A DNA stretch of 39,102 nucleotides from CAZBWP01 sp964630265 (GTDB taxonomy: Bacteria > Pseudomonadota > Alphaproteobacteria > Rhodospirillales > Defluviicoccaceae). Location: positions 1 to 39,102 of the forward strand of contig CAZVRW010000024.1 in assembly GCA_964630265.1 (NCBI GenBank), in the 5' to 3' direction. Shown in pieces: positions 16,069 to 24,703 of this stretch (the stretch's first letter is position 1; every line of letters starts with the position of its first letter). A program made the position numbers and the translations under genes. The notes beneath the pieces were generated by a model, which was not told the origin of the DNA, made no database searches, and saw nothing but the letters and a program-made list of their open reading frames with translations.

Positions 16069-18236
16069 CGGAGATCCTCGGGCAATTTCGACAACAACGC
16101 TTCGGCCGGGCCGAAGGCTTGCACAACGCCGCCATCGAGCCACAGGATCCGGTCGGCAAGCTTAAGGTGGCTCGGGCGGTGGGTGTTCAGGAAGACGGTC
16201 GTGTTGCCCCGCAATCGCCCGATCGTCGTCACCAGTCGCTGGTCGCCCGCCGCGTCGAGACCTTTGCCGGGCTCGTCGAGCAGCAGGATCGGCGCCCGCT
16301 TGACCAGCGCCCGCGCCACGTTGAGCTGCTGCAGGACGCTGGTGGAGAGCGCGCCGGTGCGCCCATCGCCGATGCGGGTCTCGAACCCGTCGGGCAGATC
16401 CAGCACGGCGTCGAGGACCCCAGCAGCGGCGGCGGCCTCGATGATCTCGTCGTCGGTGGCGTCGGGTTTCGCCAGCCGCAGGTTCTGCGCCAGCGTGCCA
16501 TAGAAGAAATCGGGAATCTGCGGCTGATAGGCGATCAGGTGGCGCAGTTCCACGGGATCGATTTGGCGGATGTCCTTGCCATCCAGGCGCAAGGTTCCCG
16601 CCTGTGGCTGATACATGCCGAGGATCAATCGCAACACCGTCGACTTGCCGGCACTGCCGAAGCCGACAAGGGCGCAAACCTCGCCGGGGGCGACGTCGAA
16701 ATCGACGCCGAGCAACGCAGGTTCGGTGCCGGCGGCGTAGCGGAAGCTGACGCGGTGGAAGCTGACCCGCCCCTGCACCTTGCGCAGCGGCGCGACCCGC
16801 AGCAACGGATCGCGTTCCGACGTCAACGTCATCAGGCTGTCGATCTGCGCCACGCTGGACTGCACCTGGGCGAGGCGACTGACGGTCACGAACGCCACCT
16901 GCAGCGGCGCCAGCACCCGCCAGACCAGGATCATCGAGGCGATCAGCGCACCGGTGGTCATGGCGCCGTCGAGCACCCGGACCACGCCGAAGACCATGGT
17001 GGCCACGCCGGCGCCGACCATCAGCACGTGTGACAGCTCGCCGATGATCGCACTCAGGCTGCCCATGCGGTAACTCGCCATCGCCGCGTCAGCGGAGACG
17101 TCGCGGAACCGGGCTTGCCAGACGGCCTCTCCGCCACCGTACTTGACGGCGCGCAAACCGCCGAAAAGCTGGGCGAGGAACTCCTGGCGCCGGGCGCCGG
17201 CCTGGGCGCTGCGTGCCACCGACCGCCGCACCATGGGCATCAGCACCGCGGCGCAGAGGCCGAAGACCACGAACATCGCCAGCGGCACCAGGGCGATGGG
17301 GCCGCCGATCACCGCCAGGGCAGCGATGAAGATCAGGACGAAGGGCACCTCCAGCAACACCAGCCCCATCGGACCGGTGAAGAAGTCGCGGACGCTCTCG
17401 AAGTCGCGCAGCCGCGCCATCTGCGCGCCGACCGTCGCCCGTTCGATCAGCGTCGGCGGCAGCGACAGCACCTTCTGAAACACCGCCGTCGAGACGATGG
17501 TATCGAGACGCGCGCCGACATGGGCGAGGGTGCGTGCCCGTAGCGTCCGCAACAGCTGATCGCCGAGGATGGCAATGCCGACGCCCAACGCCAGAAAGCC
17601 GAGCGTCGGCAAGGAGTGGCTGGCGATCACCCGGTCGTAGACGGCCATGATGAACAGCGGCGTCGCCAGGGCCAGAACGTTGAGCAGGAAGGTGAGACCC
17701 AACACCTGACCGGCGACGGTGCGGAACCGCGCCATGGTGAGCGCGAACCAGCCGAGACGCCGACTGCTCCGGCGCCTCTCCCCGGATTCCGCCGGCGCGA
17801 AAACATACGCGGTGCCCTGCCAAGCGATCCCCGGCCGGGGTTCGCTGTGCGTGGTGCTGCCGTCGAACACAGTGAGGACGCCGTCGTCGCGGCCGAGCGG
17901 CACGCAGGCCGGCCCGTCATCGGGCACGAACAGGCACGGCAGCAGCCGCGGATCCAGCCGGTCGATGCGACCGGAGAGCCGCTTCGCCCGGAAACCCAGC
18001 GCTGCCATGGCGTTGAGGAAACCCGTCAGATCCAGTGCCTCGATGAAGTGGGGCAGCGCCTCGGCGACGTGGCGCGGGTGCCCAGACCAATCCAGGGCGC
18101 GCAACAGGGGCCACAGGCAGTTGGACAGGTCGTTCTGCTCCGGCAGTGCCGGGGCGGCTTGGCCACCGACATCTTGCGGCTCGTCGACCGGCCAGGGATC
18201 GAACGCGGGATCGCTGAGCGCCGTGGGCGAGGACAT
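16065..18236 (-). CDS. Type I secretion ABC exporter 1 with degenerate C39-like domain
   Basis: This 723-residue protein combines three parts. Residues of about 35-145 form a C39 peptidase-like domain without the catalytic Cys; such domains bind RTX substrates instead of cutting them. A six-helix ABC exporter membrane domain follows (about 175-455). The ATPase has Walker A GFGSAGKST (525-533), a Q-loop in AYQPQIPDFF, and Walker B ILLLDEPGKGLD with the His switch in FLNTHRP. The signature is LSTSV (630-634) in place of LSGGQ. The start at 18236 is chosen for its GGGGAG site; longer forms run into exporter 2. It lies 22 bases after exporter 2 and overlaps the HlyD gene. Confidence 0.92.
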   Translation of the reverse strand: MSSPTALSDPAFDPWPVDEPQDVGGQAAPALPEQNDLSNCLWPLLRALDWSGHPRHVAEALPHFIEALDLTGFLNAMAALGFRAKRLSGRIDRLDPRLLPCLFVPDDGPACVPLGRDDGVLTVFDGSTTHSEPRPGIAWQGTAYVFAPAESGERRRSSRRLGWFALTMARFRTVAGQVLGLTFLLNVLALATPLFIMAVYDRVIASHSLPTLGFLALGVGIAILGDQLLRTLRARTLAHVGARLDTIVSTAVFQKVLSLPPTLIERATVGAQMARLRDFESVRDFFTGPMGLVLLEVPFVLIFIAALAVIGGPIALVPLAMFVVFGLCAAVLMPMVRRSVARSAQAGARRQEFLAQLFGGLRAVKYGGGEAVWQARFRDVSADAAMASYRMGSLSAIIGELSHVLMVGAGVATMVFGVVRVLDGAMTTGALIASMILVWRVLAPLQVAFVTVSRLAQVQSSVAQIDSLMTLTSERDPLLRVAPLRKVQGRVSFHRVSFRYAAGTEPALLGVDFDVAPGEVCALVGFGSAGKSTVLRLILGMYQPQAGTLRLDGKDIRQIDPVELRHLIAYQPQIPDFFYGTLAQNLRLAKPDATDDEIIEAAAAAGVLDAVLDLPDGFETRIGDGRTGALSTSVLQQLNVARALVKRAPILLLDEPGKGLDAAGDQRLVTTIGRLRGNTTVFLNTHRPSHLKLADRILWLDGGVVQAFGPAEALLSKLPEDLR

Positions 18237-18258
18237 GATCGGCCGCTCCCCTACCGTT

Positions 18259-19986
18259 TCAACCAGCCCGGCGCGATGGCACGGGTTCGTTCGCGGCAGC
18301 GGTCCTGCGCCGCGCCCGGTCGTCGCTTGCCAGCGCGCCGTCGGCAATGCGAACCGTCCGGTCGGCGATGGCCAACAGCGACGGCCGGTGCGTCACCATG
18401 ACCAGCGTCCAGTGGCCCTGCAGCCGTTGCAGGACATGTCGGAGCAGCACGTCATGGCCCCGGTCGAGCGCCACATTGGCCTCATCGAACAACACGATCC
18501 TGGGCCGGCCGGCGAGTGCCCGAACGATGGCGATCTGTTGGGCAACACCATGTGCCAACGTCTGCGTGGCGCCGTTGCCGATGCGCGTCTCATAACCCAA
18601 GGGCAGCAACGCCACATGGTCGTCGAGGCCGATGATCTCGGCGATCTTCACGGCGGCGGCCCCGAGGTGCGGGCGGAACATCGTCAGGTTGTCGCGAATC
18701 GTGCCGTCGAACAGCACCGGGCGCTGCGGCAGGTAGGCGACCTGCGCGCGGACGCCGGCCGGATCGAGCCTCGTCACGTCATGGCCATCGAGGCGCACGG
18801 TTCCCGCCGTCGGTGTCAGGAGACCGGACATCAGGTGCAGCAGCGTCGTCTTGCCGCTGGCGCTGGCGCCGGTGATCGCCACGGTCTCCCCGGCGGCGAT
18901 GCTGAGGGTGATGTCGTGGACCACATCACTCCGGCCCTGCGGGAAGCGGAAGGCGACCCCGTCCAGCTCGATCGCCCCCTGCACCGTCGGGACCGCACGA
19001 CGCGGTGCCGGTGCTTCTATCGGCAAGTCGAACACGTCCTGCACCTGTTGGCGGGCAAGGCGGATCGTCTGAAAGCGTGCCCAGATGCCGACGGCTCGCT
19101 GCATCGGCTGCATGGCGCGGGAGGACAGGATGGTGCAGGCGGCGAGGGCGCCGACGGAGAGCGCCCCCTGAATGACGAGGATGGCGCCGACGCCGACGAC
19201 GGAGAACAGCATCACCTGGGCAAACATGGCGCCGAGGCCCAGTGCGGCCGCGCTGTTGACGGCGACGCCATGCTGCGCCTCCGCCGACGTCGCTTGCAGG
19301 CGCTCGTAGCGGCGCAGGATCTGGTTCTCCAGCGCCAGCGCCTTCACCGTGTGGGCGCCGGTCAACACTTCCATCAGGAAGTTATAGCGGCGGTCGTCCG
19401 CCTGGTTGCGCTGGGCCAGGGCCTTCTGCATGCGCCGGGTGGCCAACGCCGCCATGCCGGCGAACATCAGGACCACGGCGATCGGCACCAGCGCCAGCGG
19501 CCCCGCCAGATAGGCGACGAGACCGATGAACAGTGCCGCGAAGGGCAGGTCACAGATCGCCTGCAAGGCTTGGCCGCCATAGAACTCGCGCAGCGTCGTC
19601 ACCGCGTTCACGCGCTGCATGTGCACGCCCGTGCCGACGGCCTCGAACGCTGCCAAATCGGCCTGGAGCAGGTGGCGGATGGCTCGGCATCCGACGGCGT
19701 GCTCGAAGCGGGCGGCCATCCAGGTGGTCACCAGCGTTCGACAGGCGCGCAGGATGAACTCCAACACCAGCGCGATGCCGACCAGCAGCACGATAGCGGC
19801 CAGGGTGTTTGCGGCGGCATTGGGGATGATGCGGTCGTAGATCTGCAGCAACGCCAGCGGCATGGCCAACGACAGCAGATTGATAACCGTCGACGACGCC
19901 AGGATGTCGAAGGTGCGACCCGCCCCCCGCAGCGGGAACCAGAGGCGGAAACTCGGTCGATTGGCGGCGGTCTGCCGGTGTGCCAT
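18259..19986 (-). CDS. Type I secretion ABC exporter 2 (PrtD/LapB-like half transporter)
   Basis: This 575-residue ABC exporter half lacks the C39-like domain. The membrane domain spans about residues 25-305, with the PrtD-like GVHMQRVNAVTTLREFYGGQ loop. The ATPase has Walker A GASASGKTT (373-381) and Walker B IVLFDEANVALD, with the His switch in VMVTHRPSLL. The signature is LAHGV (477-481) rather than LSGGQ, and the residue after the Walker B Glu is Ala rather than Pro. The ATG at 19986 has AGAAGG 7 bases upstream; an in-frame GTG at 20019 would add 11 residues. It probably forms a heterodimer with exporter 1. Confidence 0.9.
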   Translation of the reverse strand: MAHRQTAANRPSFRLWFPLRGAGRTFDILASSTVINLLSLAMPLALLQIYDRIIPNAAANTLAAIVLLVGIALVLEFILRACRTLVTTWMAARFEHAVGCRAIRHLLQADLAAFEAVGTGVHMQRVNAVTTLREFYGGQALQAICDLPFAALFIGLVAYLAGPLALVPIAVVLMFAGMAALATRRMQKALAQRNQADDRRYNFLMEVLTGAHTVKALALENQILRRYERLQATSAEAQHGVAVNSAAALGLGAMFAQVMLFSVVGVGAILVIQGALSVGALAACTILSSRAMQPMQRAVGIWARFQTIRLARQQVQDVFDLPIEAPAPRRAVPTVQGAIELDGVAFRFPQGRSDVVHDITLSIAAGETVAITGASASGKTTLLHLMSGLLTPTAGTVRLDGHDVTRLDPAGVRAQVAYLPQRPVLFDGTIRDNLTMFRPHLGAAAVKIAEIIGLDDHVALLPLGYETRIGNGATQTLAHGVAQQIAIVRALAGRPRIVLFDEANVALDRGHDVLLRHVLQRLQGHWTLVMVTHRPSLLAIADRTVRIADGALASDDRARRRTAAANEPVPSRRAG

Positions 19987-20151
19987 CGGTCGGCCTTCTG
20001 CGCGCGGCGTCTGGATCACGGGGCCACGGCCCCATCCCGCGGGTCTGTCTCTGGCGGCGAAGTGTGGAGGAGGAGTCTTACCGCAAGATTAACGCGGCCT
20101 GCCCCTATTGGGGTGAACCGTGTGGGCGTCGCAGCGCATGGACCCTGCGGG

Positions 20152-23070
20152 TTACCAGGTAATTCGCTCGATCTGGTCGAAGGCGAGTTGACTGCCGTCG
20201 TCGTAGACGATCGTGCCGCTGGCCTCGCCCTCGAATTCCAGCGCCTCGCCGCTGACGGTGAAGGCGACGCCGTCCTCGATCTGGAGGGTCCAGCCGCCGT
20301 CGGCGCCCGGTCCCCCGGTGGCCGAGGCGAGCTGGATGGTGTCGATCCAGCCGGCGCCGCCGATGGCGGTATCGTTGCCGTCGCCATGGCTGAAGACGAA
20401 GACGTCGTTGCCGGCACTGCCCACCAGCCGGTCGTCGCCGGAGCCGCCGATCAACGTGTCGTCACCGGGCCCGCCGACCAGGGTGTCGTTGCCGGCGCTC
20501 CCGTCCAGCCAGTCATCGCCGGAACCGCCAACCAGGCGGTCATTGCCGTTGCCGCCGATCAGCGTGTCGTTACCGGCACCGCCGTTGAGCGTGTCGTCGC
20601 CGTCACCGCCATCGAGCCAGTCGTCGCCCGACCCGCCGCCAAGGCGGTCGTTGCCTACGCCGCCGAGCAGCGTGTCGTCGCCGGCACCGCCCATGAGCGT
20701 GTCGTCGCCGGCACCGCCATCGAGCCAGTCACTGCCGGAACCGCCGCCTAGCCGATCGTTGGCATCGCCGCCGAGAAGCGTATCGTCGCCGGCGCCGCCG
20801 TTGAGCCGGTCGTCGGCGGCGCCGCCGTCGAGCCGGTCGTCGCCGGTGCCGCCGTGCAGTCGGTCGTTGCCGTCGCCGCCGAGCAGCGTGTCGTCGCCCG
20901 CGCCACCGCTGAGCATATCAGTGCCGACGCCGCCGTCGAGCCGGTCGTCGCCGGCCCCGCCATTGAGCCGGTCATCGTCGTCACCGCCGAGCAGCGTGTC
21001 GTCGCCAGTACCGCCGATCAGCCGGTCGTCGCCTTGGTCGCCGATCAACACGTCATCGCCGCCGCGGCCGAGGAGACGGTCGTCGCCGGCGCCGCCGATC
21101 ACGCTGTCGTCGCCGCTGCCGCCCTTGGCCGCAATGCCGGGCGTCTCCGGCTCGGCATCAACATCACCCACCACCACGTCGAGAGTCGCCGTGGCAGTGG
21201 CGCTGTCGCCGTCGTCCTCGGTGCTGGTCGCCATCACGCTGAGGGTGAAGTCGGCGGAACTGCCGGCCGGCGGAATGATGGCGAGGTAGGGCACCAGCGC
21301 CAGTGGCACGCTCCAGGTGCCGTCGCCGGTCTCGATCAGGCCATAGGGTTCGGTGAGGGCGGCGGCATTGCCCTGCCCCAGGTCGACGGCGACGACGACG
21401 TCGTCGAAGTCCTTGTCGCCGCCGTTGAACAGGTCCTCGAAGCCGACGGTCAGCACGCCGCTGGCGGGATCCACATCGGCCCAGGAGTGGACGATGCCAT
21501 CGGGATTGAGGTTGGCGTTGTCACCGTGATGGTAGGTATGGCCATTGATCTTGGTCACCGTGCCGTCGTCACCGATGTGCCAGAGGGTCGGCTTGACGCT
21601 GTCGAGGCTGGCGGCCGAGCCGTCGGCGTTGCGAAACGCAAAGTGGCCGGGGCCCAGATCGGCAAAGGCGTTCTTGCCGAAGCCGTCGGCAACGAGGAAA
21701 AAGCCGATCTGCTGCCCCGCCGTCAGATCCAGGGGGACGAAGCTGCCGCCGGGTACCAGCTGGCCGCCGCTGCCTTGGGCCGAGGCATTCTCGAACACGA
21801 TCGACGCGTCGATGATGGCGCCGGTGTCGGGGTCGACCGAGTACATGCCGAAGGTGTTGCGATAGCCAGCCCCCTCGCTGATAAAGGTGAGGCGGCCGCC
21901 GTGGTCCCCGGTGATGGCGATGGCGGTGTCGCTCGCCGCGGGCTGGTCGGCGCCGACCAGCGTCAGCGTCGCGCCGTCGGGGATGCCGGCGATGCTGATG
22001 CCGAGCGTCTCCGAGCCGTCGATGTCGCCGAGTGCCGCGGCGATGTCCAGCGGGATGGCCGTGTCCTCGAGGCCGGCGGCGGCGCCGACGGCAAGGCTCG
22101 GCACATCGGCGACGCCGGCGATGTGCACGGTGAAATCTTGGCTGGTGCTGGCGACGCTGCCGTCGATGTCGGAGGCCGAGGCGCCCAGGGTCAACGTCAG
22201 CGTGCCGCTCCAATTCGGCGGCGCGGTCAGGTGAAGATCATTGATCTCGCCGGGCGTGACCTGCCAAACGCCGCCGCCCAGATCGACGCCGACCGGCACG
22301 CCGCCGCCGTCCTGGAAGGCGAAGCCGGCAGGCACGCCGCCGATGACGGTGTTCAAGGCTTCGGCGCCACCGTCGCTGTCGGCCAGCGAAGCCGCGAGCA
22401 TCAGCCGCACCGCGCCGTCCTCGACGCCGGCAACGTCGGTCGCGTGGATGACCGGTGTCTGCGCCGTCGGCTGGGGGCCGTCGGCGGGCTCGGGCTCGCC
22501 CGCCGTCTCTGCTTGGACCACCGCCTCTGTGCCGCCGGACGCTGGCGCGGCCGATGCCATCGCGGCCGGCACAGAGTCGGGAGCGAAGGCGGGCAGGATC
22601 TCCGCCGGCGGCGACGTCTCCAGCGCAGCGCGCTCGGCGGCGGCCGCGAGGCGGCCACCGATGATGGGCAGGGGGCCCGCCGGGTCCGGGAGTGTGTTGC
22701 CGACGGATCTGCCGGGCGACTCCGGCACGCCATCGCCATCGCCGGCGGGGCCCGGCCCGCGATGGCCGGTGACGGCTCGAGTGGCGGCCGCCGGCAGGGT
22801 CGCGTCGAGTCCCGGCACGGGGGCACCCGCTTCCACGCCCGCTGGACGCCCGTCGCCGGTCATGGCGGTGCCGAGGATCGCGGCGTCGCTGCCGCGATGG
22901 ATGCTGGCCAAGCCCTGCGGGTTCTCGGCGTTGCCGAGCGGATCGTCCAACCGGCCGTATTCGCGGGCCCGCAGGTGCTCTTCGCCGTCGACCTTCGGCG
23001 CAGTGCTCTCCCGCGGGTCGGCGTGGGGTCGATCGGGGCGGATGGGATCGGCGGGATCTTTGGGCGCCAT
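20152..23070 (-). CDS. RTX protein with DUF4114, type I secretion substrate
   Basis: A 972-residue Ca-binding secreted protein, probably the cargo of the exporters downstream. Residues 1-200 are Pro/Ala/Gly-rich and probably disordered. Two cadherin-like beta domains follow (about 203-320 and 320-400, each with an LEDTAIPL or VEDGAVRL-type start). A DUF4114 domain comes next (about 400-565; FEDLFNGGDKDFDDVVVAVDLG), then a further beta segment, then 27 RTX nonapeptides (650-892). The C-terminal 80 residues (IEDGVAFTVSGEALEFEG to DQIERITW) are the uncleaved secretion signal. There is no N-terminal signal peptide. GAGGAAG before the ATG at 23070 fixes the start. No enzymatic domain is visible, so adhesin or matrix protein is the likely role. 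Confidence 0.92.
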   Translation of the reverse strand: MAPKDPADPIRPDRPHADPRESTAPKVDGEEHLRAREYGRLDDPLGNAENPQGLASIHRGSDAAILGTAMTGDGRPAGVEAGAPVPGLDATLPAAATRAVTGHRGPGPAGDGDGVPESPGRSVGNTLPDPAGPLPIIGGRLAAAAERAALETSPPAEILPAFAPDSVPAAMASAAPASGGTEAVVQAETAGEPEPADGPQPTAQTPVIHATDVAGVEDGAVRLMLAASLADSDGGAEALNTVIGGVPAGFAFQDGGGVPVGVDLGGGVWQVTPGEINDLHLTAPPNWSGTLTLTLGASASDIDGSVASTSQDFTVHIAGVADVPSLAVGAAAGLEDTAIPLDIAAALGDIDGSETLGISIAGIPDGATLTLVGADQPAASDTAIAITGDHGGRLTFISEGAGYRNTFGMYSVDPDTGAIIDASIVFENASAQGSGGQLVPGGSFVPLDLTAGQQIGFFLVADGFGKNAFADLGPGHFAFRNADGSAASLDSVKPTLWHIGDDGTVTKINGHTYHHGDNANLNPDGIVHSWADVDPASGVLTVGFEDLFNGGDKDFDDVVVAVDLGQGNAAALTEPYGLIETGDGTWSVPLALVPYLAIIPPAGSSADFTLSVMATSTEDDGDSATATATLDVVVGDVDAEPETPGIAAKGGSGDDSVIGGAGDDRLLGRGGDDVLIGDQGDDRLIGGTGDDTLLGGDDDDRLNGGAGDDRLDGGVGTDMLSGGAGDDTLLGGDGNDRLHGGTGDDRLDGGAADDRLNGGAGDDTLLGGDANDRLGGGSGSDWLDGGAGDDTLMGGAGDDTLLGGVGNDRLGGGSGDDWLDGGDGDDTLNGGAGNDTLIGGNGNDRLVGGSGDDWLDGSAGNDTLVGGPGDDTLIGGSGDDRLVGSAGNDVFVFSHGDGNDTAIGGAGWIDTIQLASATGGPGADGGWTLQIEDGVAFTVSGEALEFEGEASGTIVYDDGSQLAFDQIERITW
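20395..21123 (-). repeat. 27 tandem 27-bp units encoding RTX nonapeptides
   Basis: The 729 bases code for 27 consecutive nine-residue repeats of pattern GGxGxDxLx without interruption. Units deviate in places (GRGGDDVLI, GDQGDDRLI, GGDDDDRLN, GGAADDRLN). Each pair of turns binds one Ca ion in the known beta-roll fold. The DNA units are near-identical in parts, so copy number may vary between strains. Confidence 0.95.
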
Positions 23071-23173
23071 GACGCTTCCTCGCTTCGACAACGAATGGAC
23101 GGCCGAAGGTGGAGGATGCGGTTGCTTCGTTAAAGCAGGGTTAAGGGTTGTGGCGGCGGACGCCTGGCGCCAT

Positions 23174-24514
23174 TCAGTCGCCGAGCAGCAGTGAGCACGC
23201 GAGCACGGCGCCGGCGATGCCGGCGGCATCGGCGCAGAGCGCCGCCACCAGGGCATGGCGGATGCGGCGGATGCCGACGGCGCCAAAATAGACGGCCAGC
23301 ACGTAGAAGGTGGTCTCCGTCGAGCCCTGAAAGGTGCTGACCAGCATGCCGGCATAGCTGTCCGGTCCGATGTTCGGATCGTTGATCAGCGCCGCCAGCA
23401 CCCCGTAGGCGCCGGATCCCGATAGCGGCCGCAGCAGGGCCATGGGCAGGGCTTCGGCCGGCAGCCCCAGGGGCTCGGTGATGACGCCGAGGGGCGTGAT
23501 CAGCAGGGCAAGGGCGCCACTCTCCCGCAGCATCGCCACCGCGACCAGAATGGCAACCAGATAGGGGATGATGCGGAGCGCCACCTGAAAGCCGTCCTTC
23601 GCACCTTCGACGAAACACTCGTAGACGGGAACCCGCTTGACCATGCCGAAGGTCAGCAGGCCGACCATCAGGCCAGGGACGATCCAAGGCGCGATGGTGC
23701 GTCCGAAAATGACGGTGAGCGGCACCAACGCCGCGATGCTGGCGAGGAACATCACGGAAACCCAGAGGGGATAGCCACCGCGCGCGTCTTCGGTCATGTC
23801 CGCCGGGGTCTCCGGCGCGACCATGGCCGGCGCGGCCTCGATCGGTGCGCCTTCGGCCGGCGCCGGAGCGGCGGGGCCGGCATCGGGTGCCGGCAAAGGC
23901 CAGCGTCGCTGCAGCAGCTTGGCGGCGACGATCGCCACCGTTGTCGAACAGAGGGTCGCAAACAAGGTCGTCGGCACGATGGCGGCGGGATCGGCCGATC
24001 CGGCGGCGGCGCGCAGAGCGATCACTCCGGTGGGCAGCAGGGTCACGCTTGAGGTGTTGATCGCCAGAAACAGTGCCATGGAGTTGCTGGCGGTGCCCTT
24101 GTGCGGGTTGAGGGTATCCAGCTGCTGCATGGCGCGGATGCCGAAAGGCGTCGCGGCGTTGCCGAGACCGAGGCCGTTGGCCGACATGTTAAGGATCATG
24201 GCCCCCATCGCCGGATGGTCGGCCGGCACGTCGGGAAACAGTCGCTGCATCAGCGGCCGAACCACGCGGGCGATGATCCGCAGCAGTCCGCCAGCCTCTG
24301 CCACCTTCATCAGGCCGAGGAACAGCGCCATCACCCCCACAAGGCCGATCGCCAGGGACACCGCGCCAGCGGCGGCGTCGATCATCGCGGTGCCAAGCAT
24401 CTGCATGGGGGCGGCAGCCGTCGCGACCGGCGTCCAGGTAACGTGGCGCACCGCGGCGATGACGAAGGCCGTGGCGACGAGTGCGAAAAAGACGATGTTC
24501 ACGGGCTCGGCCAC
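23174..24514 (-). CDS. Fused SpmA/SpmB nucleoside-recognition (gate) domain membrane protein
   Basis: This 446-residue inner-membrane protein joins two halves that are separate in spore formers. The first half (about 1-200; MKVAEAGGLLRIIARVVRPLMQRLFPDVPADHPAMGAMILNMSAN is its core, with GNAATPFGIRAMQQLD) is SpmA-like. The second (about 255-440; DGFQVALRIIPYLVAILVAVAML and STFQGSTETTFYVLAVYFGAVG) is SpmB-like. They are joined by an Ala/Pro-rich linker of about 50 residues. Both halves carry the gate domain found in nucleoside and ion transporters; the substrate is unknown. It starts with GTG. The gene is downstream of nothing obvious and 103 bases separate its end from the RTX gene start. Confidence 0.88.
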   Translation of the reverse strand: MAEPVNIVFFALVATAFVIAAVRHVTWTPVATAAAPMQMLGTAMIDAAAGAVSLAIGLVGVMALFLGLMKVAEAGGLLRIIARVVRPLMQRLFPDVPADHPAMGAMILNMSANGLGLGNAATPFGIRAMQQLDTLNPHKGTASNSMALFLAINTSSVTLLPTGVIALRAAAGSADPAAIVPTTLFATLCSTTVAIVAAKLLQRRWPLPAPDAGPAAPAPAEGAPIEAAPAMVAPETPADMTEDARGGYPLWVSVMFLASIAALVPLTVIFGRTIAPWIVPGLMVGLLTFGMVKRVPVYECFVEGAKDGFQVALRIIPYLVAILVAVAMLRESGALALLITPLGVITEPLGLPAEALPMALLRPLSGSGAYGVLAALINDPNIGPDSYAGMLVSTFQGSTETTFYVLAVYFGAVGIRRIRHALVAALCADAAGIAGAVLACSLLLGD

Positions 24515-24703
24515 GCGATCGATGGAGAGGACGGCGCGAGCATAACAGCTGCCATCCCGTGATCAATCGACCCCGATCGCGGATCCCCGCCTGCGGGGCC
24601 GGGGCTCACGCGCGGTTCAGCTCTTAAGCCCCCGTAAAGCCTCGATAGGCATAGTGCCGCCCACCGGCAAACCCGGCACAACTCCTCCGGTGGCGCGGCG
24701 GCC

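Noticed and set aside
17719..20751. A 1010-codon open frame on the + strand
   Set aside because: It is antisense to both ABC exporters and the end of the RTX gene; its translation is low-complexity and has no recognisable domain.
20395..21123. Regular 27-bp repeats that could suggest a CRISPR-like array
   Set aside because: There are no spacers; the units are contiguous codons of RTX nonapeptides.
20854..23133. Long + strand frame opposite the RTX gene
   Set aside because: The periodic VVAG-type translation is the mirror of the RTX repeats, not a separate protein.
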